DNA of 44,457 nucleotides from Cuspidothrix issatschenkoi CHARLIE-1 (GTDB taxonomy: Bacteria > Cyanobacteriota > Cyanobacteriia > Cyanobacteriales > Nostocaceae). The position numbers and the translations under genes are program-made. Shown one piece after another: positions 17,152 through 25,822 of the stretch. The stretch spans positions 5,593 to 50,049 of the forward strand of contig NZ_PGEM01000029.1 in assembly GCF_002934005.1 (NCBI RefSeq), read 5' to 3'. Position 1 is the first letter of the stretch. Every line of letters begins with the position of its first letter. The notes under the pieces are model-generated. The model had not been told where the DNA came from, ran no database searches, and saw nothing but the letters and a program-made list of their open reading frames with translations.

Positions 17152-17580
17152 TTAACATTTAGTAGCATTGGGATCTTCAAATTCTCCAGGTTCACGAACA
17201 AGAAATTGATTTAAAATCACCTTACCTGAAGGATCTATAACTTCTAATCTTATCAATTCTGGTTGAACTATTTGCCAAGAAACGCGATACTTATATTTAT
17301 TATTAGTCCAAGTAAAAACAGGACGCGCTTTAGTACCTGATGCTTTCGCACCTATTAAACAGAGTTTTTTACCTGTTTTTAAATTTAAGTTTTTGTAGTA
17401 ATATTGACCTTTAGTTTGCCAAAGCGTTAAATGCCAATTACGCGGTTGTCCCTCAACATCAAAAAATTCTCCCTCTGGAAAAGCAAGATTAGCTACAGCT
17501 TGACTCTGAATGGAAATATCTGCAACTATGGGTAAAGAAAAACCCAATGCTAAGGAGATAGCTATTCTTTTAATTTGCAT
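17152..17580 (-). CDS. small exported protein of unknown function
   Basis: From ATG 17580 (MQIKRIAISLALGFSLPIV...) this is a 142-residue protein with a typical signal peptide, a positively charged start followed by a hydrophobic core and a likely cut after QSQAVA. The mature part is beta-rich (PRNWHLTLWQTKGQYYYKNL, KLCLIGAKASG, YRVSWQIVQPELIRLEVIDP) and has two cysteines, one near the middle and one at the last residue, that could pair. A purine-rich GAGGTAAAA ribosome-binding site lies just before this ATG. The longer frame to 17655 has no such signal and runs through intergenic repeat, so it is rejected as the start. I do not recognise the family; probably periplasmic. Confidence 0.7.
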   Translation of the reverse strand: MQIKRIAISLALGFSLPIVADISIQSQAVANLAFPEGEFFDVEGQPRNWHLTLWQTKGQYYYKNLNLKTGKKLCLIGAKASGTKARPVFTWTNNKYKYRVSWQIVQPELIRLEVIDPSGKVILNQFLVREPGEFEDPNATKC

Positions 17581-17693
17581 ATTTTTACCTCGAAGATTAC
17601 AAGTCACGGAAGAATGAATCACGTTCCTGTAGCGTCCCGTAGGGATATGACACAAAGGAAAGAGACTTTCAAAGAAATTTTGCGTAAGTTCTG

Positions 17694-17722
17694 TTAAAGT
17701 TAGTGTACAATAATATTATAAT
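17694..17722 (+). promoter_or_regulatory. candidate promoter of the VapBC-like pair
   Basis: TATAAT at 17717-17722 with TTAAAG at 17694-17699 and a 17-bp spacer, about 28 bp before the antitoxin ATG. The -10 box is perfect; the -35 box is weak. Confidence 0.35.
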
Positions 17723-17749
17723 CTATAAATTAACACATTGGTGATAGTT

Positions 17750-17935
17750 ATGTTAGAACAAATGTTGTTAGTGGCTTTTGCTCAAGCTCAAGCAATTTTA
17801 GAAATTGAACAACAAAAAAAACAGCATCAAAATACTGTAGAATCATTATTAGATTTCCTGAAAACATCTCCAGCATGGGCAGGAGACGATTTTGAAGAAT
17901 GTTTAGAATATGTCAATCAAGTAAGGAAAGAGTGA
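17750..17935 (+). CDS. small antitoxin-like protein upstream of a PIN toxin
   Basis: A 61-residue acidic, helical protein from ATG 17750 (MLEQMLLVAFAQAQAILEIE). The first half is a long amphipathic helix rich in Ala, Gln and Glu; the second half (LLDFLKTSPAWAGDDFEECL) includes a Trp/acidic segment typical of small proteins paired with PIN-domain toxins in cyanobacteria. An in-frame GTG at 17738 would add four residues. It ends 7 bp before the PIN gene, so the two are one operon. No DNA-binding motif is obvious. The antitoxin role is inferred from size, charge and position. Confidence 0.65.
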   Translation: MLEQMLLVAFAQAQAILEIEQQKKQHQNTVESLLDFLKTSPAWAGDDFEECLEYVNQVRKE

Positions 17936-17942
17936 AGTTAGG

Positions 17943-18413
17943 GTGTATCTGCTAGACACAAATCATTGTAGTTTTATTATTATTCAAAAAGACTTAACCT
18001 GCATACAAAAGTTAACCTCACTGCCCAAAGAAACAGAAATATTTATCAACGCCATTATATATGGTGAATTGATATTAATGGCAGAAAAGTCAAACCAAAG
18101 AGAAGAAAATATACAAATAGTTAATCGGTTTAGTCAAAGTTTAACAAAGATACATCCCATAGATGAAGAAACATCTCAAATTTATGGTCAATTTCATGCA
18201 GAAATAATTAATACTTATGCTCCTAAAGAAAAGGAAAAAAGAAGAAAATTTAAAATCAAAGATGCAGGAATACATCCCAATGATTTGTGGATAGCTTGTA
18301 CAGCAATACAACACGATTTAATTATTGTATCTCAAGATAACGATTTTAAACAGATGAGTAAAGTAAGACCTCTAAAATTAGAATGTTGGAAACCTCAAAG
18401 TACATCAATTTGA
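17943..18413 (+). CDS. PIN-domain ribonuclease toxin (VapC-like)
   Basis: A 156-residue PIN-domain protein, probably the toxin of a type II toxin-antitoxin pair that cuts RNA with bound magnesium. The first metal-binding aspartate is in YLLDTNHCSF (Asp5), followed by INAIIYGELILMAEK (conserved Glu), then HPNDLWIACTAIQHDLIIV and SQDNDF with the third and fourth acidic residues, all in the right order and spacing. Length is near the family norm apart from an extra lysine-rich insert (KEKEKRRKFKIKD). Start is GTG 17943. It follows the small antitoxin-like gene by 7 bp. Confidence 0.85.
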   Translation: MYLLDTNHCSFIIIQKDLTCIQKLTSLPKETEIFINAIIYGELILMAEKSNQREENIQIVNRFSQSLTKIHPIDEETSQIYGQFHAEIINTYAPKEKEKRRKFKIKDAGIHPNDLWIACTAIQHDLIIVSQDNDFKQMSKVRPLKLECWKPQSTSI

Positions 18414-18418
18414 TTGAT

Positions 18419-18450
18419 GTTGGGTTGCGCTTTGCTTAACTCAACCTACG
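18419..18450. repeat. palindromic GTTGGGTT repeat
   Basis: GTTGGGTT (18419-18426) and AACTCAAC (18438-18445) form an imperfect palindrome just after the PIN gene. It belongs to the same family as the palindromes at 25760, 39745 and 40936. Confidence 0.6.
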
Positions 18451-18453
18451 GTA

Positions 18454-18651
18454 CTATGGATTTACTTTCTTTGTATCATTTATACGTCTACAAAATAAGG
18501 AAGCCATAGCTAAATACTCAAAAGCTTTTTGAGGATCTTCATCTTCTACAATATTATGAGCTAAAACGTTTCTCACTCCTCTAGAAAATCCTTGTAATAG
18601 AGTCATAAATCCTTGTTGTTCATTATATAATGTAGGGGTTTCATTTTTATC
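18454..18651 (-). pseudogene. TIGR02391/Ymh-type protein, C-terminal remnant
   Basis: Minus-strand reading gives TLYNEQQGFMTLLQGFSRGV, RNVLAHNIVEDEDPQKAFEY and LAMASLFCRRINDT, then a stop at 18454. The RG.RN..AHN...D...AFEYL..ASL..RRID pattern matches the C-terminal half of the TIGR02391 (Hypoth_Ymh) family, found in plasmids, phages and accessory islands. An in-frame stop directly precedes it and no start is present, so it is a truncated remnant. It lies between the PIN toxin and murD. Confidence 0.65.
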
Positions 18652-18714
18652 TCAAAAATCAGCAACACCGTAATTCTGCCTTGATAGATAGAAAAGATGG
18701 AGTTTCATTTGACT

Positions 18715-20079
18715 CTAGAGAAGTAAATATTTTTGACACAATTGCCGAAAGTCTTCACCCCGCATTTCAAAGTTAGGATATTGGTCAAAACTAGCGCAAG
18801 CCGGAGATAATAATACTACTGAAGCTTGATATTTTTTGGCTAATTCCGCAGACATGGGTAAAGCATTTTCCATTGTTTCGACTATGTGATAATTGCTATA
18901 TCCCACCTCTTCCAGCCGGTTCGCAAATGCTGGCGCTGCATTGCCAATGAGTAAGACGGCGGCGGCTTTGGCTTGAATTTGTGCTAACCAGGCGGTATCA
19001 TCTCCCGCTTTGGCTTCTCCACCGGCAATTAAAATGGCGGGACTTTGTACAGAGGCTAAACCGACTTCGGCCGCGTCGTAGTTGGTGGCTTTACTATCGT
19101 TAATAAAGTCAATTCCTTGCCAAGTGCAGATATGTTCTAGGCGGTGGGGAACGCCAGGAAATTCACGGACAGCTTGAGAAATGGCGGTAATATCTATACC
19201 TGCTAATCTGGCAGCGGCGACGGACATGAGGAGATTTTGCTGGTTATGTTCCCCTACCATTCGCAATGCAGATACCTCTACAATGGCTTGGGGTGTGGGG
19301 GTGATTTTTTCTATTACCCAACCATTTTCTATATAAAAGCCTTTTTCACCTATTAGGAATTTTTCACCCTTAACGCTTGTCCAATAGGCATTTGGCCAAT
19401 GATTTAATCCTAATTTGCTCAAATAAACATCATCACCATTAAATATTTGAATTTGGCAATTATGTAATAATTTGGCTTTGATATTATAGTAATTTTCTAA
19501 TGTTTTGTGACGGGCTAAATGATCTGGTGTGAAGGTTGTCCAAATCCCAATCCGAGGCGCTAAAGTTACAGAAGATTCGATTTGATAACTACTAAGTTCC
19601 CCGATTATCCAATCTGGTTTTTTCGCAGATAAAGCAACTTCACAAGTAGCGTAACCAATGTTACCACAGGCGGGAGCGTTCAATGCTGCTGCTTGGAAAA
19701 TGGCCGCAGTTAAGGCAGTGGTGGTGGTTTTACCATTTGTACCAGTGATTGCTACCCAAGGAATATCTTGTAAATGTCGCCAAGCGAGTTCCATTTCGCC
19801 AATAGTTTCTATACCTAGTTCTCGCGCTTTGGCTAAAATAGGAATATCCCAGGGAACTCCGGGACTGACAACTATTAGTTTGGATATATCAGAATTAGTG
19901 AATTCTGGTGTATTTCCTAGTTTAACGGTAATGTGTTCACTGGCGAGTTTTTGTTGTTGTTCGAGGAGGGCTAGGGAGGTGCTACTATCACAAAGTTCAA
20001 CCTCCCAGCCTTCCTGTTTCAACAATCTTGCCGCAGCAACACCGGACTTTCCGAATCCAATAATTAACGCTTGTGGCAT
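18715..20079 (-). CDS. murD: UDP-N-acetylmuramoylalanine--D-glutamate ligase
   Basis: Cytoplasmic peptidoglycan-precursor enzyme that adds D-glutamate to UDP-MurNAc-L-Ala with ATP. At 454 residues it has the normal length. The N-terminal Rossmann-like domain starts [17 protein letters not shown], the ATP-binding loop is [11 protein letters not shown] (about 111-121), the central domain has [11 protein letters not shown] and TPDHLARH, and the C-terminal domain has [12 protein letters not shown] and [19 protein letters not shown], all MurD signatures. ATG start. It lies 80 bp downstream of glyS on the same strand and may share its transcript. Confidence 0.96.
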   Translation of the reverse strand: MPQALIIGFGKSGVAAARLLKQEGWEVELCDSSTSLALLEQQQKLASEHITVKLGNTPEFTNSDISKLIVVSPGVPWDIPILAKARELGIETIGEMELAWRHLQDIPWVAITGTNGKTTTTALTAAIFQAAALNAPACGNIGYATCEVALSAKKPDWIIGELSSYQIESSVTLAPRIGIWTTFTPDHLARHKTLENYYNIKAKLLHNCQIQIFNGDDVYLSKLGLNHWPNAYWTSVKGEKFLIGEKGFYIENGWVIEKITPTPQAIVEVSALRMVGEHNQQNLLMSVAAARLAGIDITAISQAVREFPGVPHRLEHICTWQGIDFINDSKATNYDAAEVGLASVQSPAILIAGGEAKAGDDTAWLAQIQAKAAAVLLIGNAAPAFANRLEEVGYSNYHIVETMENALPMSAELAKKYQASVVLLSPACASFDQYPNFEMRGEDFRQLCQKYLLL

Positions 20080-20159
20080 GGACTGTGTAGCATTTCTGGT
20101 TAAGCTTCACTATAGTAGCGTCAATTGGCAAAAATTACACCACTTTTTGTTGATTTATG

Positions 20160-22310
20160 CTACAAATTTTTGACGATAGCGCCAAAGTCCGCCAATACAC
20201 GGGCGTGATTTCGCAATAATCCGAGCAAATTTAAGCGATTTTGCTTAATATCGGGATTTGGGTCCATAACTAAAACGCTATCTTCACCATCAAAAAATGT
20301 GCTGACGGTGGGGGTGATTTTTGCTAGTGCGGTTACTAACAGTTGATAATCCCGATTTTTCTGTGCTGCTTGGGTTTGGGGGACTAACTCAACCAAGGCG
20401 TTATAAAATGCAGATTCAGATTTTTTCTGGAATAGTTCGGGATTAATTAAAGATTGTGGTTCTAGTGCTTGTAAGTCTAGATTTCCCTGTGCTGCTAAAC
20501 GGGTAGAACGGTTGACGGTTTCGTATATTTTATCTAATGTACCATCTTGGCGGATTTGTTGTAAATAGAGAGCGCGATCGCGCACATCTAATAAATCAGT
20601 TAATGCACGTTCTGTATATTCGGGATCATTTTCTCCCAGAACTGCATTTACCAAATCGTAATCTATCTGTTTTTCATCTTGTAATAAGGTGCGAATCCGT
20701 TGCAGGAAAAATTTTTCCAATTCGACTAATAAAGAACTACCATTTTTACCAAAAGTAGCGTTGAACTCACTGGTGATCTCTACCAACAAGGTTGATAAAT
20801 TAATTTGCAAATTCGCTAACCAGGTAATATTAATAATTGCATTTGCGGCACGACGTAATGCAAAAGGATCTGATGAACCAGTCGGAGTACCAACTACACC
20901 AAAGATACTCACTAAAGTATCTAATCTATCCGCTAAACCGACAATTTGACCTGTGAGAGTTTGGGGGAAAATATCATCAGCGTTTCTGGGTAAATAATGC
21001 TCAAAAATCGCTTTTGCAACTTCTGGATTTTCGCCATTTGCTAAGGCGTATTTTTCGCCCATGATTCCCTGTAATTCGGGAAATTCATAGACCATTTGCG
21101 TAACTAAATCGGCTTTACAAAGTAATGCGGCTCTTTGTATATTATGGGTTTGGGCGGGATTTAATTGTAATTGAGTAGTGATTTTTTCGGCATTTTTAAC
21201 TATTCTTTCGACTTTAGCACGAACTGAACCTAAATCTTCTTGAAATGTGACTTTTTCTAATTGGGGTAAATAGCTTTCTAAGGGTTTAGCTAAATCAGCT
21301 TCACAGAAAAATCTGCCGTCTGCTAAACGCGCTCGAATTACTCTGGCATTACCGACAGCGATAATATCAGCTTTGGCGGGATCTCCGTTACTAATGGTGA
21401 TAAAATTGGGTAATAATTCCTGGCAATCAGCATTTTTAAAGACGGGAAAATAACGCTGATGACTTACCATAACTTCGGTAATTACTTCTTTTGGTAAGTT
21501 GAGAAATTCTGCTTCAAATTGTCCGATAACTGCTGTTGGATATTCAACTAAATTGACAACTTCTGCTAATAAATCGGGATAAATTGGGGTATATCCGCCC
21601 AATTTTTCGGCGGCGGCTTTGACTTGTTCTGTGATGACTTCGGCTCGGTTTTCTGGGGTAACATTTACATAACCGGAAGCCAATGTTTTAACATATTCTG
21701 TAGCGTGGGAAATGCTAACGGGTTTGGGGTGTAAGACTCTATGGGTGCGAGAGGTGCGATCGCTTTTAACAACTTTTGCGCCATTTTCTAATTGCAATGG
21801 TAAAATTTCCCCATCTAACAATGTGACTAACCACCGAATTGGCCGGGAAAATCTGCCGTCACCATGTCCCCAGCGCATTAACCGCTTGCCTTCTAAGTTC
21901 CAGACCCATTGGGGTATAAGTTCGGTTAAAATATCGGCGATGGGACGACCGGGAATTTGTTTGTTCACAAAAACGAAATCCCCTTTTTCTGTAGGACGAA
22001 TTTCTAAAGCGGAAATATCTACACCTTGCTTACTCGCAAAACCAATGGCGGCTTTAGTAGGTTGTCCATCTTTAAAAGCTGCTTGTGCGGGTGGTCCCTT
22101 AATTTCTTCTTCTCTGTCTGGTTGTTGCGAAGGTAAACCAGTAATGAGAACTGCTAACCGACGGGGTGTTCCATAGACTTCAACCACAGCGTCGTGGAGA
22201 CTTTCAGTTTCTAGGCTTTGGGGAATGCGCGATCGCCATTGTACAATAGCATCACTCAAAAAACTGGCGGGTAATTCTTCTGTACCGACCTCTAATAAAA
22301 ATGCTGGCAT
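20160..22310 (-). CDS. glyS: glycyl-tRNA synthetase beta subunit
   Basis: Beta subunit of the bacterial alpha2beta2 glycyl-tRNA synthetase, needed for tRNA recognition. At 716 residues it is full length. It starts with the characteristic [19 protein letters not shown] and continues with [56 protein letters not shown] and, towards the C-terminus, the HD-like and DALR-type anticodon regions (for example [32 protein letters not shown]). ATG start at 22310. The alpha subunit (glyQ) is not in the window, as is usual for cyanobacteria where the two genes are apart. Upstream lies the divergent start region of the 1049-residue protein gene. Confidence 0.96.
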   Translation of the reverse strand: MPAFLLEVGTEELPASFLSDAIVQWRSRIPQSLETESLHDAVVEVYGTPRRLAVLITGLPSQQPDREEEIKGPPAQAAFKDGQPTKAAIGFASKQGVDISALEIRPTEKGDFVFVNKQIPGRPIADILTELIPQWVWNLEGKRLMRWGHGDGRFSRPIRWLVTLLDGEILPLQLENGAKVVKSDRTSRTHRVLHPKPVSISHATEYVKTLASGYVNVTPENRAEVITEQVKAAAEKLGGYTPIYPDLLAEVVNLVEYPTAVIGQFEAEFLNLPKEVITEVMVSHQRYFPVFKNADCQELLPNFITISNGDPAKADIIAVGNARVIRARLADGRFFCEADLAKPLESYLPQLEKVTFQEDLGSVRAKVERIVKNAEKITTQLQLNPAQTHNIQRAALLCKADLVTQMVYEFPELQGIMGEKYALANGENPEVAKAIFEHYLPRNADDIFPQTLTGQIVGLADRLDTLVSIFGVVGTPTGSSDPFALRRAANAIINITWLANLQINLSTLLVEITSEFNATFGKNGSSLLVELEKFFLQRIRTLLQDEKQIDYDLVNAVLGENDPEYTERALTDLLDVRDRALYLQQIRQDGTLDKIYETVNRSTRLAAQGNLDLQALEPQSLINPELFQKKSESAFYNALVELVPQTQAAQKNRDYQLLVTALAKITPTVSTFFDGEDSVLVMDPNPDIKQNRLNLLGLLRNHARVLADFGAIVKNL

Positions 22311-22449
22311 AAGATACTGTTTTTAACTTGGCGTGGCTTAATATTAGTCAATTCCAGTATTGTACGCCAGTTCCGACTCTTGGGGAAATCTGGAATATAC
22401 TACCAACACCAATTGAAGAGTATAATTGTTGATTTTTATATTCTTATCC

Positions 22450-22478
22450 TTGACAAGTTGTGTATAATTAAGTAATTT
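22450..22478 (+). promoter_or_regulatory. candidate promoter of the large two-gene locus
   Basis: TTGACA at 22450-22455, a 17-bp spacer and TAATTT at 22473-22478. A perfect TATAAT also lies inside the spacer (22463-22468) but has no matching -35 at the right distance. Transcription would start near 22485, just before the inverted repeat at 22496. Confidence 0.5.
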
Positions 22479-22495
22479 AGGGGAAAGATTCCATT

Positions 22496-22519
22496 TGTTC
22501 AAATTATACAATTTGAACA
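22496..22519. promoter_or_regulatory. perfect inverted repeat, candidate operator or leader hairpin
   Basis: TGTTCAAATT (22496-22505) and AATTTGAACA (22510-22519) are exact inverted repeats around ATAC. The site lies between the candidate promoter and the start codon at 22561. Twenty-four bases with twofold symmetry suit a dimeric repressor. A smaller hairpin, CAGTT/AACTG, follows at about 22527-22540, then AAGGA at 22546-22550 as ribosome-binding site. Confidence 0.55.
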
Positions 22520-22560
22520 GGTGAAGCAGTTAAAAAACTGGTGTAAAGGAAAAACAAATT

Positions 22561-25500
22561 ATGTCTCCAGAAAACAATGGTGGTGCTAAAATTCAGGCAC
22601 GTTCACCAAAGCCTTCTATTGATTTGGTTACCGTTGTAGAATTACTGGCTAAAGCTATTCCTCCCAAAAACAATAGTGTAAATACTGATAAATTACATCC
22701 TGACTATAGACAAGCATTTGTTTTTGATGCTAAAAATAATCGTCTCAGGATATGTACTTCAGCAATTATGCGGAGATTATTTGGAAACAAGGATTTTAAA
22801 GCAGCTTTTCATCCCAATGAAGGTGGGGGTTTTACTCAAGATTTAATACCTCCCCGTTATGGTTCAAGGATGAGAATTGGTGGTACTTTAAAGGAAGATA
22901 ATAAAGACAAATTACCTCAAGCTTTAGATCAGTTAATTTCAACTATTGATGCAGCATTACCTCCAGAAACTCAATTATCAGCTTTGTTGTTAAATGAACC
23001 AGATCAACAACTTCAACAATTAGCAAGAAAAACTGGGACTGTTTTCCAAAACCAAGCTCATAATGCAACTCTTGTACCCATAGCATTTCCTAATCAAGAT
23101 ACTCAGAATAATCCTGAACATAAACCGATAGCTAAAGTAATTTCTGCATTAGAAATAATAAACTCTGATGATTATTTTGTGAAGATGTCAAATGCAGTTC
23201 AAGAGTATTTAGAAAATCGGGAATTAGAAGAAGATGAAATTGAAACTTCTCTGGAAACTTTAAAATCACAAAACAATAAATTAGAAAGCCAGTTAAATCG
23301 GTTTTTAACATTCTTAGATGATGAAGCCTTAGCAAGAGTTAGATTGTTAATTACCTTGCGAATTATGATAGCAATTGCCGAACATAGTCCGACTAAACAC
23401 CAGATATTAAAAGAGTATGTTCATCGGGTTAAGACATTTTTTAATGCTGCGAAAGAAGATATTTTTGAAGTTAATTTATCCGCTCATTTTGGTACTGGTG
23501 GTGATTTTGAATTATCAACATATTTGAATACCGCAAGTTTCTATTTTTGTCTATCGGTTTGGACAGAATGTGAAGCGCAAATCTTTGAAGAAAAGGGGAA
23601 AAATCAAGAAAAAACTCACTTTGGAGTGATGCGGGAAGTTATTTATCACTTTCGGATAAATGGACAAAACCCAAAAGTAGGTAAACCTGCTTTTGAAGCA
23701 CGACTTGATAAAATTGAGGAAGAATTAAGTCTAAATGATGAAAATGCAATTATTCAAGAAAAATTAGTTCGTCGTCGTTTAGCTGAATTGATATTTTTAG
23801 CAATTGTTATTCCTTCTCAAATAGGAGAACATATAAGTGCAGAAGATTTATCAAATTCAGTACAGCAACTTCTGGAAAATTTAAAATCTGGCGGAAAGAA
23901 CGCTGTTAAACAAGTTATAGCTGATTTGCGAAATCGTGCTAAAGTAATGCAAGCAATAGCTACATCTTTAATTGCTGTGATTAGTAGCAAAGGTGAAAAG
24001 ATAATTTCTCAAGTTCAACGTCAATCTTCTCAACAATTCATCTGTGTGAAACGTGATATTATAGAATGGTCACGGTTAACAGCAGGAGCATCTGGAAATT
24101 TACTTGTTGGTGAAAAACAAGACTTAGAAACTGTGGAATGGTTTAAACATATTGAAGTTTGTGATACTCCAGAAACACCAGGACTTTTATTTTCAGTTCA
24201 GGTAAATACAGAACTTTCTGAACATAATTTAGTCCCTAAAGGTAAGCCATATTCGATTCAAGCACAAAGAAAATTATCAGAAAATATTTTACAAATTGTC
24301 TGGCTTCCTTGTAATTTTGAAAATCAACAAAATCAGTGGGAGTATAAAATATCTGTAAATTCTGCTGAAGCAAAATATTGGGCATTACCAGCAGCAATTC
24401 TTGTCGAATATGAAGCTAAAACTCTCACAAGAAGAGATAAAGATAAAGGAAGTGAAGAAAATAAACAATATCATGGGGCTGCGGTTGCAGCTTTTCAAGT
24501 ATTAGTTTATTGTTGTTTATGGCGTATTATTAACAAATTGAAACAAGAAGTTAGTAATGATTTTACAACTTTAATGTTGAGATTACAAGAACAAGGAAGA
24601 AAAAGTGATGATACAAGTGGTGATGCCTATGTTTATGCAGCTTCCCAAACTTTAGAAGCAATATTAGCAGAAGATACTAATATTAGAATGCAGGGAATTG
24701 TTCTTGAAAACTTAAAAGGATCTTCATATATCAAACAGGGAATTTTTAATGCTTTATTGAGTGCATTTCCTATCTTTACAAGTACACCGAAACCCCCAAC
24801 AGTTCCCAAAATTGGTTTAATTTCCTACTCAACTCGTCCCTGTGATGATTCTAGTTCATTAAATGCAGATGAGAAGAGTTATCTTTTTCTCACTCAAAGT
24901 TATATTGCTACATCTGTTTTACATCCGTTTTCTGGTTATGAATTGAAAACAGCAAGAAAACAATCTGATATTGTTGACACTCCAGAAAATTTAAAAAAGC
25001 AACGTTTAGTTCAAGAAGAAATTCGTTATCTGGAAAATCAAGGATGTCAACACATTATTTTACTTTCTCATGCTTATGGTGGGAGAAGATTTAACCGCAT
25101 TGCAGATTATAATGCTGAGTTAACACCAAAAGAGTTTTTAGAAGATGTTTTTCGGACTTTTCCTGATTTAACTATTTACACTTTATTACGTGATATTTTT
25201 CCTGCAACAAGATTGCGTCAACGGGGAACAAATGAAGCTGCATTTGAGATTTTACAAGCAGGAGATTATACAAACTTCTTCCGTTCTTTAGAAAGAGTAC
25301 GTAATTTGATTCCGGTTTATACTTTTGCAACTCTATTTTCAATTGAAAAAGAGAAGTGTCCACAATCGGGTTTTTGTGTGTATTTTCTAGTATCAGATCA
25401 GCGTGTGAGTAATATTAATTGGACTGAACGCGCACGTCAACATTTAATAAATCCAGAACATGAATCTAAAGTTAATTCTGATTTAATTTCTGTATTGCGT

Positions 25501-25710
25501 GGTTTACATTTTATTGAAGCAGAAAAAGGAGTACAAAATAGGCAACTTCTCCCAGTTTTAGATCCCTTTCCTTGGATATCTCCTGATACTGTGAAAGCTG
25601 CGGGAGATGTGCAAATTTTACATACTCCTCGCGCTGGTAAAGTATATCTAAGTTATCCCGCTTTGCTGACTCATGTTTCCCAAGTTTTACATCGGCTTCG
25701 TAAATCATAA
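22561..25710 (+). CDS. large protein of unknown family, first gene of a helicase-linked pair
   Basis: A 1049-residue protein I cannot assign to a named family. The start ATG has AAGGA 10 bp upstream. There is no signal peptide or membrane segment, so it is probably cytoplasmic. The N-terminal 110 residues form a small basic module (FVFDAKNNRLRICTSAIMRR, IPPRYGSRMRIGGTL). Residues about 200-520 are mostly helical with coiled-coil potential (ENRELEEDEIETSLETLKSQ). Residues about 520-720 look beta-rich. The C-terminal third alternates strands and helices: KIGLISYSTRP (750-760), SYLFLTQSYIATSVL, GYELKTARKQSDIV, a helix (LKKQRLVQEEIRYLENQG), HIILLSHAYGGRR (831-843), a helix, LTIYTLLRD (870-878) and TRLRQRG. 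That order resembles an RNase H/PIWI fold, but the usual catalytic aspartates are not at the expected places. It is followed after 103 bp by a large helicase gene on the same strand, suggesting joint function. Confidence 0.75.
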   Translation: MSPENNGGAKIQARSPKPSIDLVTVVELLAKAIPPKNNSVNTDKLHPDYRQAFVFDAKNNRLRICTSAIMRRLFGNKDFKAAFHPNEGGGFTQDLIPPRYGSRMRIGGTLKEDNKDKLPQALDQLISTIDAALPPETQLSALLLNEPDQQLQQLARKTGTVFQNQAHNATLVPIAFPNQDTQNNPEHKPIAKVISALEIINSDDYFVKMSNAVQEYLENRELEEDEIETSLETLKSQNNKLESQLNRFLTFLDDEALARVRLLITLRIMIAIAEHSPTKHQILKEYVHRVKTFFNAAKEDIFEVNLSAHFGTGGDFELSTYLNTASFYFCLSVWTECEAQIFEEKGKNQEKTHFGVMREVIYHFRINGQNPKVGKPAFEARLDKIEEELSLNDENAIIQEKLVRRRLAELIFLAIVIPSQIGEHISAEDLSNSVQQLLENLKSGGKNAVKQVIADLRNRAKVMQAIATSLIAVISSKGEKIISQVQRQSSQQFICVKRDIIEWSRLTAGASGNLLVGEKQDLETVEWFKHIEVCDTPETPGLLFSVQVNTELSEHNLVPKGKPYSIQAQRKLSENILQIVWLPCNFENQQNQWEYKISVNSAEAKYWALPAAILVEYEAKTLTRRDKDKGSEENKQYHGAAVAAFQVLVYCCLWRIINKLKQEVSNDFTTLMLRLQEQGRKSDDTSGDAYVYAASQTLEAILAEDTNIRMQGIVLENLKGSSYIKQGIFNALLSAFPIFTSTPKPPTVPKIGLISYSTRPCDDSSSLNADEKSYLFLTQSYIATSVLHPFSGYELKTARKQSDIVDTPENLKKQRLVQEEIRYLENQGCQHIILLSHAYGGRRFNRIADYNAELTPKEFLEDVFRTFPDLTIYTLLRDIFPATRLRQRGTNEAAFEILQAGDYTNFFRSLERVRNLIPVYTFATLFSIEKEKCPQSGFCVYFLVSDQRVSNINWTERARQHLINPEHESKVNSDLISVLRGLHFIEAEKGVQNRQLLPVLDPFPWISPDTVKAAGDVQILHTPRAGKVYLSYPALLTHVSQVLHRLRKS

Positions 25711-25759
25711 ATGTCGGTTTGAGAAAGCCCAAAAAAATTGTGAGGAAATTTTTACTAAT

Positions 25760-25786
25760 GTTGGGTTACGCTGTCGCTAACCCAAC
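25760..25786. repeat. palindromic GTTGGGTTA repeat between the paired genes
   Basis: GTTGGGTTA (25760-25768) and TAACCCAAC (25778-25786) are exact inverted repeats around CGCTGTCGC. This is a well-known dispersed cyanobacterial palindrome. It fills part of the 103-bp gap between the 1049-residue protein gene and the helicase gene, and could stabilise or attenuate the transcript there. Confidence 0.7.
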
Positions 25787-25822
25787 CTACAATTTATCAT
25801 TTGTATCAAGGAAATGAATAAA

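Noticed and set aside
21712-22176. 154-codon plus-strand frame opposite glyS
   Set aside because: Antisense of the conserved glycyl-tRNA synthetase beta N-terminal half.
25060-25250. Caspase-like protease reading of HIILLSHAYGG in the 1049-residue protein
   Set aside because: Gly after His is replaced by Ala, and the next strand (LTIYTLLRD) has no catalytic Cys.
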